Below the pieces are notes generated by a model. The model did not search any database and was not told where the DNA came from. It was given only the letters and a program-made list of their open reading frames with translations. Positions 21,601 through 33,526 of a stretch of DNA of 64,000 nucleotides are shown here, in pieces (positions within the stretch are counted from its first letter, which is position 1; each line of letters begins with the position of its first letter). The position numbers and the translations under genes were made by a program. Origin of the DNA: Ehretia macrophylla (lineage: Eukaryota; Streptophyta; Magnoliopsida; Boraginales; Ehretiaceae); assembly GCA_037974665.1 (NCBI GenBank), contig CM075777.1:16391001-16455000 (forward strand), read 5' to 3'.

Positions 21601-24385
21601 CTATGGCATGAGTGAAAACAACAGCAGAGTCTTCCATGTCTTCAGCAGGTTTAACCAAAGGGGATACATCATTTTTGGCCACGTTGGCTTCCAACTCATC
21701 ATTTTCATCTTTCTTATGTTCAATGATTCCATCTGTAGAAAGATCTGAAGTTTGTCCATCTCCCATCTGTAGTTTATAATCCATGCTCACCGGTTCATGC
21801 ACCACATTTTCCGGTGTCACAAAATCCAAAAATTTTCCCTTTGACACTTCTAACTCAGACTCTCTTTCTCGATCTGCCTCAGGTATCACAGATTCCTGTG
21901 TCAGAGCAGATAATGTTCGTTCACCTGCCTCTTCTGAACAAGATTCCTGTTTAGATAATTCTCTCACATCTTCGACATGTGGGTCAATAGAATCCGTCAA
22001 AGATTTATCATTTTCAACATCTTTTTCAGTTCCCCTATCAACATCTGCATCTATCTCTTTTATCAGCACATTAGTATGAGTTTCAAATTTAACAGGAGAG
22101 GACTCAAACTGTAAACCAATTTCTCTACTGGATTCAACAGAAGATTTCTCAACAACGCTGTCATTTAATGATTTAGCAGTCTCTGACTGATCTTTTGCAC
22201 TTTCAACATCTGGTTCGCACATTTGGCTGCTCCGTGCTGGATCATTTGGTTGCCCTGACGTATCTACATGAAAAGATAGGGAAGATGAACGTGAATTAAT
22301 AGGAAAGTTAACCTAAAACACTAAAAGAATGACAAGAGCTCCATTTGGTCGCATGATGAATGCACTTTCCCACAGATTAAACACAAGAAGCATATACTAC
22401 CAATAGATATCAACACTAGTGCCCAATATTACAAGTTTGTGATATTGCGAAAATTTCAATGTCAAGAATCCTTCTGTTCTGCCATACAGAGATCACCGCC
22501 AGCAAAAGTAACAGAGAGAAAGCAGAGCTAACAATCGAAAACCACGAGTCACATAATGAATTTCATTAATCTTCGTAATCAAAGAAGAACTTTTACTGCA
22601 GTTAAGGATTTTCAGTTAATACACTTTCACTTTTGTGGATGTCTTCAGACAACCCTTTTAAAATCCAAATGAACAGATCAACACCATCGCTCTTAAACCA
22701 GTAATTTTAAAACATTAATTATACATCATACTGAATTTGGAAGAATTCAGTCACACGTCAGGAAATAGTATACTAGACTAGTATCTCCTTCTGCACATAA
22801 GATTAAGGACGAGAAAATATTTTTCACGCCGTTCCGGTCAGTATCCTCTATTTTTCGAGCAAGCGGAAGTGTTGAGCTTGATCTTTAAGAAGATGAAGAT
22901 ATTCTTGCTCAACCAATACAAGACGTGTCACATGACGCGTACTTACTCTTCGACATCATACCATCTTGTCCTGTCTCACCAACTCAGACCCAAGAGAAAT
23001 GCAGAGAGTAAGTTTCCATACCAACTCCCTCATCATTTTAGTACCTAACTTGTTTAAAGTGATGCATTTAAGAAGCTAACTGATCTGTATGGTTACTTTT
23101 ACTTGCTCCTTTATCATTAAGCACATTTGCAAACATGAACAAATGGTTATTTACCAGTAAAATATATATTTGGCTAGCCATCAGTGTTATGAATTATGGA
23201 TGTAACTAAACTCATTAAACGCTTACCAGCAGTTGTATCAACCTTCAATAATTGGCTGCCATTAAGATCAGTAGTTACCAGCTTCTCAAGATCCTTATTC
23301 AGTTCTCCGATGCGTTCGTCCGTGCCCGGACTAACCCCACTCTCCGAAAACTCCATAACTGCATCTGAAAACACTTCATCTTCCGATTTAGTCGACATTT
23401 CAGCCACTCCACTACCACTACCAAGCTCCTTCAAACTTGTCTTCTCTATTTTTGGACCTAAAGGAAATCAATTTGACAGCACAACAAATTGATTCAAATG
23501 TAACAATTAGAGGCATAAATGAGTGGAAAAAACCAAGAATTCTTACTCGGGGTACGTCGATCATCATCGGAGGCAGCATCATCATCTGAAATAGCCAAAG
23601 GGGAATGCTCTGCATTTGATTCAATGGGTTTATACCCTTCAATGGTTCCACATACCTTCTTGTGTGCTCTTCTCTGTTTGGCACTTGGATGTGGATTTGG
23701 AAAAGGCCATCCACATTTGTGACACACATGGTTCTCATCTCCTGCAATAATCAAGAAACACCCTTTTAAGTATCGCTTCAAACCCCGAGATATTATTAGA
23801 TGAACAAAAATCCAGAACTCTGATTCAAAATTCTCTCAGATTCATCCATAAGGGATTGCCAAATATTGCAAGAAAGTAGAATTCCATAAACTAAAGAGCA
23901 TAATTCCAAAAGTAAACACACACACACACACTATTGTACAGTAACAGTTTGCAACACACATACATACATACATGCAGAAAATACATGCAAGTGAATGAAC
24001 ATACACACACACACACACACACTCACACACACACACAGAGTTACATACATCTACCACATATGCATACAAAGATATATCATGTACACAAATGAAAATACAC
24101 ATAAATACGAAAAAACAAACACAAAGTAAAAGCCACATACATGTACATGTACATAAATGAAACACACATGTCACATATACATACACATGTATACATAGAG
24201 AGAGATCAAGAAAAGACATGAAGATAGCAAGCAAGAAAAGCAAAACCCATAAAAATTAATTCAAGAAAAAGAGCAAAAATGCTTCAAGAAACATGTATCA
24301 CACAAAGAAAACAACTTTACTAAAAAAAAAAGCAGCCTTACTAACCTGAAGAACCATTCTTGTTGTGGTGATCTTGGCTGTCCAT
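18619..24385 (-). CDS. Acidic plant protein with N-terminal C2HC zinc-finger-like motif
   Basis: Minus-strand exons: 24346-24385, 23547-23741, 23227-23457, 19702-22263 and 18619-19262, giving 1223 residues in one frame. Near the N-terminus Cys20, Cys23, His40 and Cys44 lie in 'CHKCGWPFPNPHPSAKQRRA', a block I recognise from uncharacterised plant proteins annotated as C2H2-like. Residues from about 60 to 1000 are rich in Glu, Asp and Ser and look disordered. They contain two internal tandem repeats (94 and 41 residues per unit). The last exon has conserved blocks 'KKNEEIIAKVSNWS' and 'KGKPYWVPFVCCSSVH'. The function is unknown; a nuclear or scaffold role would be a guess. The start at 24383-24385 is favoured because it precedes the finger and follows a GA-rich leader and TATA box. 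No disruption is seen. Confidence 0.88.
20430..20675 (-). repeat. 41-residue coding tandem repeat (2 units)
   Basis: Within exon 4 of the zinc-finger-like gene, 'MDQSD.KSGVFG..IM.T' and 'NSAKSV' recur 123 bases apart (units about 20675-20553 and 20552-20430). The frame is kept. Confidence 0.85.
21165..21728 (-). repeat. 94-residue coding tandem repeat (2 units)
   Basis: Units of 282 bases (about 21728-21447 and 21446-21165) encode 'KKDEND.LE.NVAKNDVSPL' and 'EGKEDLQ.S.LK.EQEET' twice. The frame is kept. Confidence 0.88.
22264..23226 (-). other. Intron 3 of the zinc-finger-like gene
   Basis: A 963-base intron bounded by GT (complement at 23225-23226) and AG (complement at 22264-22265). Nothing else is recognisable inside. 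Confidence 0.7.
23742..24345 (-). other. Intron 1 of the zinc-finger-like gene with CA microsatellite
   Basis: A 604-base intron. On the plus strand it holds an interrupted (CA)n/(CATA)n array at about 23915-24200. Long open frames in it come from the repeat and are not genes. Confidence 0.75.
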
Positions 24386-24463
24386 AGATAAAAAAGAAAA
24401 TTCAAGTCAAGGTTGTAGTGTGTGTGTACTGTAAAACGAGAAAATAGCTAAGAGTTTCTGGAG

Positions 24464-24473
24464 ATATTTATAT
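24464..24473 (-). promoter_or_regulatory. TATA box of the zinc-finger-like gene
   Basis: On the minus strand GATATAAATATC gives a good TATAAATA box about 80 bases before the start codon. A GA microsatellite follows on its upstream side. Confidence 0.6.
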
Positions 24474-24488
24474 CAAGATCGATAGATC

Positions 24489-24508
24489 GAGAGAGAGAGA
24501 GAGAGAGA
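24489..24508. repeat. (GA)n microsatellite in promoter
   Basis: About ten GA dinucleotides just upstream of the TATA box. GA/CT tracts are frequent in plant promoters and leaders. Confidence 0.8.
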
Positions 24509-24599
24509 AAAGAAGTGTGTGTGTGTACGGAACAGTGAGAGCAGGGTAGCATGCGAGCATGATCATAAATGACTTTTCAATGCATGGCCTTTTTGGTCT

Positions 24600-25564
24600 T
24601 CTCTTGACTGATATATTTTATTCTCTGCAACAAGGCATGCTTATTGAGGTTGTACATTTATGACCCTTTTAGCCCGGTAGAAAAAATGGGGACATTCACT
24701 TGCATTAATGGCAAGCAAGAAAAAGGAATAATAAATTTTTTTCACCCTTTTGCTCCTCATTTGAATTTCTAATTTATGTATTAAATAAAAAAAATTGCGT
24801 GTATATAATAAAAATTGTGTTATACACTAATGCTCAAGAAAAAAATTATTAGTTCTCCAATTGGCTCGGATACATTTTTAAGATAAATGGCTAGAAAGTT
24901 TTATGCTCAATATTAAGAGATTAAGGCGAATGTAAATCATCGATAGATGTAAATTAAAAAAATTTATTGCAATGACTATTATTTTTTTATTGTCAATTGT
25001 GACAACTATTGTATAACGATTGAAATTTGTTAACTTGATGATCTATTTCTAATACTTTTAGTTTTAGTATTTAGACAAGATGAAAAATAAATCATGAATT
25101 TATTAGGAATAATATTTAGTGTGGATCTTATATTCACTAAAGAAAACAATGTCAATTTTTAGATAAGGCTTTCTGTACAGGACATTATTTTGTTTCAATA
25201 GAGATCGTAAAGGTTACAAAAAGAAAAGATAAGAAGTTAAAAAAATAAAATTACGAGATAATCAATTATCACATTTGAAAGAAAGTACGAAATATTCTAC
25301 GAAAATCTTGAGTTACCAAAGTATATTAATGATTTTCTTCTAAACATTTAATTTCATATTTTACTTTTCTCCTTTTTTCTCTTTTCTCGAAATGACCCCA
25401 TTTAATAGGAGCCAAATGATAACATTCATTTTTACCTCATCACCCCAAAGAAGACCAAAGATGAAAAGAAAATGCTAAGGTACAACTAGCACTACGATAT
25501 TTCTCAAGTCTTGATTTAGACTTTGACCCCAAAACAACCACACCACACCACCACCACCACCACC

Positions 25565-25598
<34 letters not shown>

Positions 25599-26315
25599 AC
25601 CCAAAAAAAAAAAAAGAAGAAGTCTTGATGTAGAAAGCCATTAACTACGTAATCCGCATTACGCGTGTCCTGTTAGATGAGAAATGAATAGAAAATTCAG
25701 CACTTTTGCCTTCTTGTAGAATAATTCATTCTTACATGACTGTAACTTATCGAACACATTCCACCAATAGAGAAGTAAAACAATACCAATTCCATCGTTA
25801 TAAATTATTTACATTATTTTATTATAATTAAATTAATAATTTATATTTATTAAATTTAGTTCATAATATATTTAAATTAAATCTCACCTGAAAACTTCAT
25901 TAACGAATCCATTTCCGATTCATTTTAATCAAATCAAATCCTATCATTTCAAGATATAGTCACCGTCATGTATCGTTTACCACAGCCCCATTTCTCAGTC
26001 TACACGGCTCTTCGTCAACCTAGTGTGACAGTTATCTAGGTGACAGAGATGTGATTTTAATTGTAAAATACAATTTGTTTATATATATTGAAACTGAAAC
26101 AAATTTAAAATATTATATTAATAAATCTCATAACTGAATGGTTCTATGAACCAAAATTTTTAAGATGGTTGTCCCTGTTTGTTCAAGGAATCATGTTGGC
26201 TGTAACAGTTAATCCAATGAATGATGTGTTTTGGATATCACGTAATTTAAATAATTTTGTGAGATTACTGGAGTTTGAAACATTTCACGACCAAATATAT
26301 AAATTTGCTCATGTC
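24600..26315. other. Intergenic AT-rich DNA
   Basis: No gene is visible. The main landmark is the poly-C tract at 25567-25598, flanked by CCA repeats on the left and an A-run on the right. Confidence 0.5.
25567..25598 (+). repeat. Uninterrupted run of 32 C
   Basis: The run follows 'caccaccaccaccaa' and precedes 'acccaaaaaaaa'. A homopolymer this long is unusual and its true length may be misread. The other strand is G-only and could form a quadruplex. Confidence 0.9.
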
Positions 26316-26538
26316 CACGGGTGGATTCAATATTTTTATTCAGTGAGAATAAAAAATATACAATTAAATATTTATATATAGAAAAATAATTCAGTGGGAT
26401 TAAATTATTTTTTTAACTTAAAAATACTTAAAAAATATATATATATTTTTAAAAATACAAATCCATTTATTAATAACTCTATTTGTAAAGTCAATAGTAG
26501 TTATAACCTCCACTAAACCCTCTATAGATCCGCCCGTG
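26316..26538. mobile_element. AT-rich MITE with inverted CACGGG ends
   Basis: The left end CACGGGTGGATTC and the right end read inverted, CACGGGCGGATCT, match at 9 of the first 10 positions. The interior has the family core 'ttcagtgggattaaatta' and 'ttataacctccac'. The flanks (CTCATGTC and GTCGTGTT) match only partly. Confidence 0.65.
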
Positions 26539-26852
26539 GTCGTGTTCACCCTATTAGTGAATTATTATTATTTTTTCCCCTTGTATAAGGATTAGTCTTG
26601 CATCCATCTACATCAATTTGGCCGCAAGTGATATTAATCATTGATTTTCCATTTTCAATTTGAGCCATTGATGTCCACTCCAATTAAAATAAGAAAAAAA
26701 TTAAATATTATATGTAATGACCATGTTGCCCTTTGTTTTATTAAATACATGCGGGACCCACTAAATATTATATGTAGTACTGAATAGCTTCTTTAACTTT
26801 TTGGATTGCTCAACGACCAAAAAACACTTATCAATAACATTTAATTTTTATC

Positions 26853-27330
26853 TATGAATTTACTATTATAATTTGTTATGACCCACTTTATATATTATAT
26901 ATAGTGCTGAATAGCTTCTTTAACCATTTTCATTACTTATTTAACCATAACTCGGCATTTACAGTATATGAATGTTCAATTACTATAAGTACTATTTCAA
27001 TTACTATAAGTACTATCTCAATTATAAATTGTTCACTTTTTCTTTTTTTCCTTTCTTAAGATAGTTTAATAGTGCTACTTTAATTTGTACATATGAATTT
27101 ATTATTATAACATGTTAGAACCCACTTTATATATTATATGTAGTGCTAAATGGTTTCTTTAACCATTTTCATTACTTTTTTAACCATATATCCGCATTTA
27201 TGATATATGAAGGTTCAATTACTGTCAATACTTTTTCAATTACTATAAGTACTATCTCAATTACAAATTGTTCGCTTTCTCTTTTTTTTCATTTCTTAAG
27301 ATAGTTTATTCGTGCTAGTTTCGTCAAAAT
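26853..27330. repeat. Tandem repeat, two 239-bp units plus partial copies
   Basis: 'tatgaattta.tattataa..tgtta' starts at 26853 and 27092. Both units continue with 'cccactttatatattatat.tagtgct', 'ccattttcattact' and 'caattactataagtactatc'. Partial copies lie at about 26750-26810 and 27390-27520. Confidence 0.8.
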
Positions 27331-27547
27331 ATGATATGAGGATTGTTCTATGTCAACCCACTTCGCTAGCCATTAACCATATTCGAATTTTATGGTATAC
27401 GAAACTTCACCGGCCACTTAACCATATGTGAATCAACGGTATATGAACCCTCGATTACTAAAGATACTATTATGATTGCATATTGTTCATTTTTTTCATT
27501 TCTTAAGATATTATTTAACATTGGCAGAATATAGTATGATTGCAAGG

Positions 27548-27690
27548 TTTATAAGTTGGTATTGCGGGTATAAGGAATAACTTAGGTTAACCATTTTGGG
27601 CTAGTAGAAAAGAGGTCTAAGTAATTGTTTCTTATGCATACAACACTAGTCACACTTGCAGGTTTGGGGTTCTGGGCTAGGGACGTGACA
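27548..27690 (+). repeat. TRIM terminal-repeat relative, probably a solo remnant
   Basis: It shares 'gtttataagttg', 'ggttaacc', 'tatgcatacaacact' and the end 'gggttctgggctagggacgtgaca' with the TRIM terminal repeats at 5246-5766. No second repeat or primer site is seen nearby. Confidence 0.5.
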
Positions 27691-27699
27691 TGAATTGTG

Positions 27700-30600
27700 T
27701 AAGATGGTCATTACGTACAAAAAGTCCTTAGAATACCATTTATAGATTCTATCATTAGGAGTAAGGATATTAATGACAGAAAGTTATCCCCGATCATAGG
27801 ATATATTAATTTGGTGTTAGTTTATATGGAGGGTTGGCTTTTGGATGATGATGATGAGCCTATACACAAAGAATGCAATAGTTGTCTATATAACGTACAT
27901 ATCATGAAATTGTTCATCTTTATTTTCTTTTAAATGTCTAATTAAATGAAAAAAAAGTACTTGAACTATAATATTATATAATTAATTTTATAACATGTCA
28001 AATTTGGAATTTAGACTTCTTTTTTTTTTCAAAATGAGGCCTAAGACCAAACATATATTGTTATATTTTGTGTATGGATACGTTAAGAATATATCACAAA
28101 TAGGCACAATTCCGGAGACATTTTAGTTATTTTTTATACCTAAAGGCTAATTTTGTCTTTTCTTCATACTTTTTTTTTTATTAGTCGGAACATTCTTTAT
28201 CAATTTCGCATAACTGGGGCTATTTTGGTCTTTTGCATTGCTACTACTTTTTTATTATTTGTCCCTTTTGATCATCTTTTTATTATTTTTGTCTTTATAC
28301 AATATTATTTTATCTATATAATATTATGACTAATTAAAGGTACATTGGACAATTTAGTTTACACTAATTACTGAACCTTTTCTACACATTGCCATGTATC
28401 ACAATTCTATTGTGCTGCTTGTCTTATCCCTTGCTGCCCTTCTGATGCAGATGGATGGAAGAAAATTCCAGTGATGATCAGGAAGAACTTTCCTTTGTCA
28501 GTCAGCAGGTTTGAAAGCCTGCTGTGAAGACGTATAATTGACGCTGAGAATCTTCTATGAAGCTGTTGTACTTGGGACGACAAAAAAAGAAAAAAAAAGT
28601 TTGTACTTGGGACAAACTGTTAAAGTTTGCAATATGTTGGATAAAATTTTTTTTATTCTTTTTTTTTGGTCATGATGTTGGATAAATTCCTTGGAAGGGC
28701 AAATGTCATAAATGGTTTTTAATATTGGCAGTTTTTTAATTTTTTATTTTATTATTATTTACACAGTGATGCATTTATTCTCCAATATTTATATTTTAAT
28801 TTAGTTATCAATATTTTCACCTTTTTTTAATTTAATCCCAGAATTTCATATGCAAATCACAAATTGAAGGGACTAATTAATTTTTTTTTACAAATTTTGG
28901 TGACTATATAAGTGCGTTAGTTTTGAAATAATGGAGATAAAATTGAAAAAAAATGTAAACATTCGGTACTAAATTGAAATATTTTTTATCTTTGGAGATT
29001 AAATGCATTATTTTTAAAATAATGACAGCGAAACTGAAAAAGAAAATGTAAATAATAGGAAATATTTGTCAAATTTACCCAATTTGGAACACAGTAAGTT
29101 GTCAGTAAATTTTATAATTAGCATATAAATCATAAGCAAAATCGAAGAAACTTTTAACGATTATAAACACCATTTGCCTAGTTTATTAATATATAAAACT
29201 ACATAGAGTATTTTATTTGCTTCGATGAATGACTATAATTTTAAATTAAACGAATAAATGGGGACTACGACTTCATTTTCTGATGCTATCTCGTGGGGTT
29301 GACTTATTGCTCAAATATGAAACTTTTTATGCTTACTTTGATAAATTATGGCAACATACTTCAAAACTTAATTTTCTTTGTTTTGCTGACGTGGAAATCA
29401 CCTGTCGGAACTCGATTACCAGTTGAATTCGGCGGAATCTGACTACTAATTGATAAATCACAGAATGTAGCGATACGTATATCACTAGATCAGTTAAGAG
29501 TATGAACTAATATACAATTAATGAAATTCGAACTCAGATGTATTGATTCTATCTCTTTATATTGCCATCAGGCTACCCGTTAAGGGCGACTTTGAAACTT
29601 TATTGAACATGAGGAATAATTGTATGACCAAATTGTCATTAACTTTATAAGGTTTGAAATTTCTCACGGTATGCGATGAAGGCATTTCACGTCTATGTTA
29701 ACATCAGTAATTAAGACATGGAAAATGTCTCACTTTGTTTTCAAAAAATAAACCTTCATTGTACTTTCCTTAATTGCGTGATTACTTATTGCGGAACAAA
29801 GCACAACAATGAAAGGAACAGCTAAAATTGGACGAACATCATTTCATATGATTACCACTATATGACCCATCCTCAACGGTTTGGCAAGAATTATTAGTAG
29901 ACTTTTGTGATATAAGGTCATCACTTTTGACTTTATTTTCCAGGTTTTACATATATCAAGTGGCATTCTAAGGGGTTGGTAAAGTCAATCAATCATAATA
30001 AATTTTAAATTGTCCCTACCCTCAATATAAAGAGATCATGGTTGACCTAGGAAGGGAAAAAAATTGTAAAGAGCTACAAAGAAAAGAAGACTTGAACCCA
30101 TGGATGGTGGATTAATGTTCGGGAGATCAAAGTAATTAAGTATGTATATTTTTTAATAGTTTTAGTTTTTAGATCAAATGGTTATTTAAATTGTATTATA
30201 GCGTACGTAATTACCAAAAAAGTTATGAGTACAAGTCTCACATTTTTATGACATTTAGCACGTGCGTGGTTCAAAAACTAGGAATGACAACAAGTAGAGT
30301 TTAAATTCAAAATCAACATGTATTAATGCTAATAATAAACTCAATAACATAACTGATGGAATACTGATGGAATATGCATCATGGTTTGATTTTTATAAGG
30401 ACTAATTGATGGGTGATTTGATAAGTTTTGATATTATTTTAGACGTTAAAATATTGCAAAACCTAAAATTAGATTATTATGAATTAGGATTAACTGATAT
30501 AAGTTTGTTTATGAACAAATGCAGTAAAATATTTCGTTGGTCTTAGTTTTATCGAGATTGAATTTTTATTTATGGACAAACATTGAAATGATTCTGTAAT

Positions 30601-31396
30601 ATATTTTGAAATTTATCATCTTATTGTTCATGGATTTAGATTCATTGTATTTTTTTTAGCCTTTTTTAACATTTAAATTAGATTTTTCCTATATTTTTAG
30701 GTTATTTTTTTGCTAGTTAAACTAACTCTTTGTTTTTAATTATCGGTTAAAGGTTCGAGTACTCGCAAGTTTTCCAATTCATCTTAGGTTTAGTTTTGGT
30801 GAGCGATATTCAAATTCGTAGATTTTCGTTTTCAGTTTTGGCAACAGATATGCTAATCGGTTTTGAGTTTGGATATCCCATTTTTTGTAAGTATCGAACG
30901 CATTACAATTTGTTGGTTCAAATCGTCTACTATTTTCTTATTTACCATGCACATTATAGCACAAAGTTAAAAAGTCTCACTTGCAAATCAAGTTAAAAAT
31001 ATCAAACTATTAAGTTACACAGTCTAATAACTTAAATTTTTAAATTTAATGACATTTACGCCCAAGACTAGAATAACTAGTTTTGCCAATAAATCAATAG
31101 TTATTGACAGCTTATATAATTGTTAAAAAAGAAAAGGAGAGACAAAAAACCTCCTCTCATTAACAAATGTGGGTCCAAATTTAGTTGTGTAGGACTACAG
31201 CTATTGACAAGTGCCTAATCTATTGTTCACATTAAAGAAACAGTCAATTATTCTTCACCATATCCTGCTGCCAGCTCATGTCAGAAGCACATACAATTCC
31301 ATATGATTTCTTGGATTATAGATACCACCGTATTGGATAATGGAGGAAAATGATGTTGTTGGCACCAACAAAATCCATGATAGTTATGTTTCGTTT
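27700..31396. other. Long AT-rich intergenic stretch
   Basis: No convincing gene on either strand over 3.7 kb. One short higher-GC island at 28380-28560 may be a stranded exon (see that entry). The rest is A/T tracts without clear repeat ends. Confidence 0.5.
28457..28522 (+). pseudogene. Orphan last-exon-like fragment
   Basis: After a good acceptor ('cccttctgatgcag' ending at 28452) one frame encodes the acidic stretch WMEENSSDDQEELSFVSQQV followed by a stop. It is surrounded by AT-rich DNA with no other exon in sight. It may be a relic of a gene copy or chance; the family is not recognised. Confidence 0.25.
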
Positions 31397-31612
31397 TAGG
31401 GGCAGATGTACATTAGGATCAGGCGATGATGGTAGTTTTTATTAATTTAGAAAAATGTTAATTTTTTTTGAATATTTTTTAAATTTTAAATAATTTATAT
31501 ATTTTTAGTTAAAAAAATTAATTAATCATCCGTTAAAAAAAAAAATATACTCATATAACTAAAAAATTTACATTTTAATTGTCACTAATTTTTTTTTTTA
31601 AATCCGTCCCTA
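31397..31612. mobile_element. AT-rich MITE with TAGGG ends
   Basis: The left end TAGGGGCAGAT matches the right end read inverted, TAGGGACGGAT. The interior is nearly all A/T with 'ttaattaatcatccgtt'. It resembles the copies at 7634-7833 and 36975-37165. The target duplication is not preserved. Confidence 0.6.
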
Positions 31613-32780
31613 CTTGGTTAGAGAGATGGAAAGGTAACAGAATGAAAATGGAGGATGACTTTTTCCATCATAATGGAGGATGACTTTTTCCATCATTAGG
31701 AGGAAATCATTTTCTTCTTGTGTTTGGTAGGAGGGATGCAAAATACAAGAATATGAAAGATGTAAAAAAAATTCTACTCTTTTTTTAATTCCTTCTTTTG
31801 GTTGAATTTTTCTTTAGCAACTTAAACTTTAAGTTGAAGTAGTCATTTATTATAAATACAAAACCTAAGTTATTAAAGGTCGAGAATTTAAGTTTCATTC
31901 CTAACTATTTTAAAATAATAAAATTATTTATGTATAAAGTTTAAAAAGAATCACGCCTTCATATGAGAAGACATACTTTTAGTAAAGAGAAGGGGACATA
32001 GCTACTCATTTAAAAAAATAAAAGAAAAAGAAATATTGTGTCCAACACTTTTCCTTTTGATGGGAAATTTTTTTTTTCTTTCCCTTTAGTCTTTTTTTCT
32101 CAACGCAAAGGTAAAACATAGAATAAAGCTTTGCGATGGGTCCTTTCGAAATGACTTTGTCCGCTTTTATGCACTTGTCACGCGTTACAATAAACTACTC
32201 ATTTCGGAGACAAAATTATAGATGAAAAATACCAATAGAATTGAGAGTTTCATTCATGAAGTGGCTTTTTTTTTTTTTAAGTAAAAATTTCATTAAAGTG
32301 AAACCTATAAGATACAAAGTAATAACTTATACTTGTAGGTTCACAGTCATTTATAAAAATATCAATAAGAGTAGAGGGTTTAAAACCATTCACTCGAGAC
32401 TTAACTTGTTAGAAATAATTAGTTTTACCACTCAATTCGCAGTATGATTTTTTATCTTTTTAACAAACTGAAATTTAATTTGGTCGATCTCAACTGTAAT
32501 CAACTTGATATCATCCACAATAGCCTTGATAACCCAAAAGGAACAAGAAGATGAGTTGATGGCATTCAGGAGTGGTTCACCATTCATATTTTCTCTTGCA
32601 CATTCACAAGTGTTGTTGAGCAATGGGCAATTATTGATAAATTTGTTCGAAATTGGTTATGAGGCTTTCAAAACCAAGCCTTTAAAATGCTCGAGACTGA
32701 TAAATTGGGTGTAATACAGTTCGCGGTCTAAATTTGATAAAATGCTCCTCCCGTTTAAGAAAAAAATATATCTTTTATGC
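31613..32780. other. Intergenic AT-rich DNA
   Basis: Nothing coding is visible. A 26-base unit ('aatggaggatgactttttccatcat') is duplicated in tandem at about 31648-31698. Confidence 0.45.
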
Positions 32781-32787
32781 CCCTATG

Positions 32788-32885
32788 ATGGGTAGCTTAG
32801 TTGGTAAACAGGTGAAGTCTCATGCTTTGGCGTGAGTTTGGATCTCAATTAACTACAAAATGAGTTTCTTAATTGATTTGGTATG
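32788..32885 (+). mobile_element. SINE-like tRNA-derived fragment
   Basis: GGTAGCTTAGTTGGTAAA (from 32791) resembles a polymerase III A box and GTTTGGATCTC (32836-32846) a degenerate B box. It cannot be a functional tRNA: the arms do not pair. No target duplication was found; the next element begins shortly downstream. Confidence 0.45.
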
Positions 32886-32923
32886 TGTTGGATGCAATGA
32901 TGCACTCGAGTTTTAGTCACTTA

Positions 32924-33523
32924 CAGTTTATTTGGATTGGGGGAAATGAGGGAAAAGGGAGGAAGGGAAGGGGTTAATACCATCATTTCCCTTGTTTGTT
33001 TTTAAATTTTTTTTTAAGGAGAGAGATTAAGATAAGGAGGTAATACTTTAATGAGCACTTTTCAGTCCCTCCAAATCGGGGTAAAAGAAAGGGGAAGAAA
33101 ATCCAACAAATTATCTTGCCCATTTTGTCTTTATTATTTTAATTTAATACCAACTTTACCATTGCACCCAAAAGAATTTGCAGACGAGAAATAGCACCAG
33201 CCAATCTTCAACACCTTCTCCACCTTTACCATCATACATCTTATTGTCTTTTCTTTGCTAGGTTCTGCTTGTTTTTTTTTTTTCTTTTGTGATTGTTAAT
33301 ATAAAATGAAAAAAGATATAAAAGTCATTTTACATATAAAATTTATCATCTCCTTCCATTTTTTCTCTAATTCAAACAAACGACACCCATAATCCTTTAT
33401 GATAATCTCTTTTCCTCAAATTATCCAATCCAAATATGATTTAATCATCTTCTCTTTTCTCCTTTATAATTCTCTCCCATCCTTTCCTTTACTAAACCTC
33501 TTCCCTTCAATCCAAACACACTG
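32924..33523. mobile_element. 600-bp MITE with TTA target duplication
   Basis: The left end CAGTTTATTTGGATTG and the right end read inverted, CAGTGTGTTTGGATTG, match at 14 of 16 bases. TTA stands on both sides (32921-32923 and 33524-33526). The interior is asymmetric, with purine-rich left and pyrimidine-rich right ends (gggaaatgaggg / ccctt..tcc) extending the fold-back. The TTA suggests PIF/Harbinger, although the CAG start is not typical. Confidence 0.7.
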
Positions 33524-33526
33524 TTA

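Noticed and set aside
23842..24243. Minus-strand frame of 133 residues rich in Cys and Val
   Set aside because: It is the CA/CATA microsatellite of intron 1 read on the other strand; the apparent Cys pattern comes from the TG repeat.
26169..26381. Plus-strand frame of 70 residues near 26.2 kb
   Set aside because: It runs from AT-rich intergenic DNA into a MITE end and resembles nothing known.
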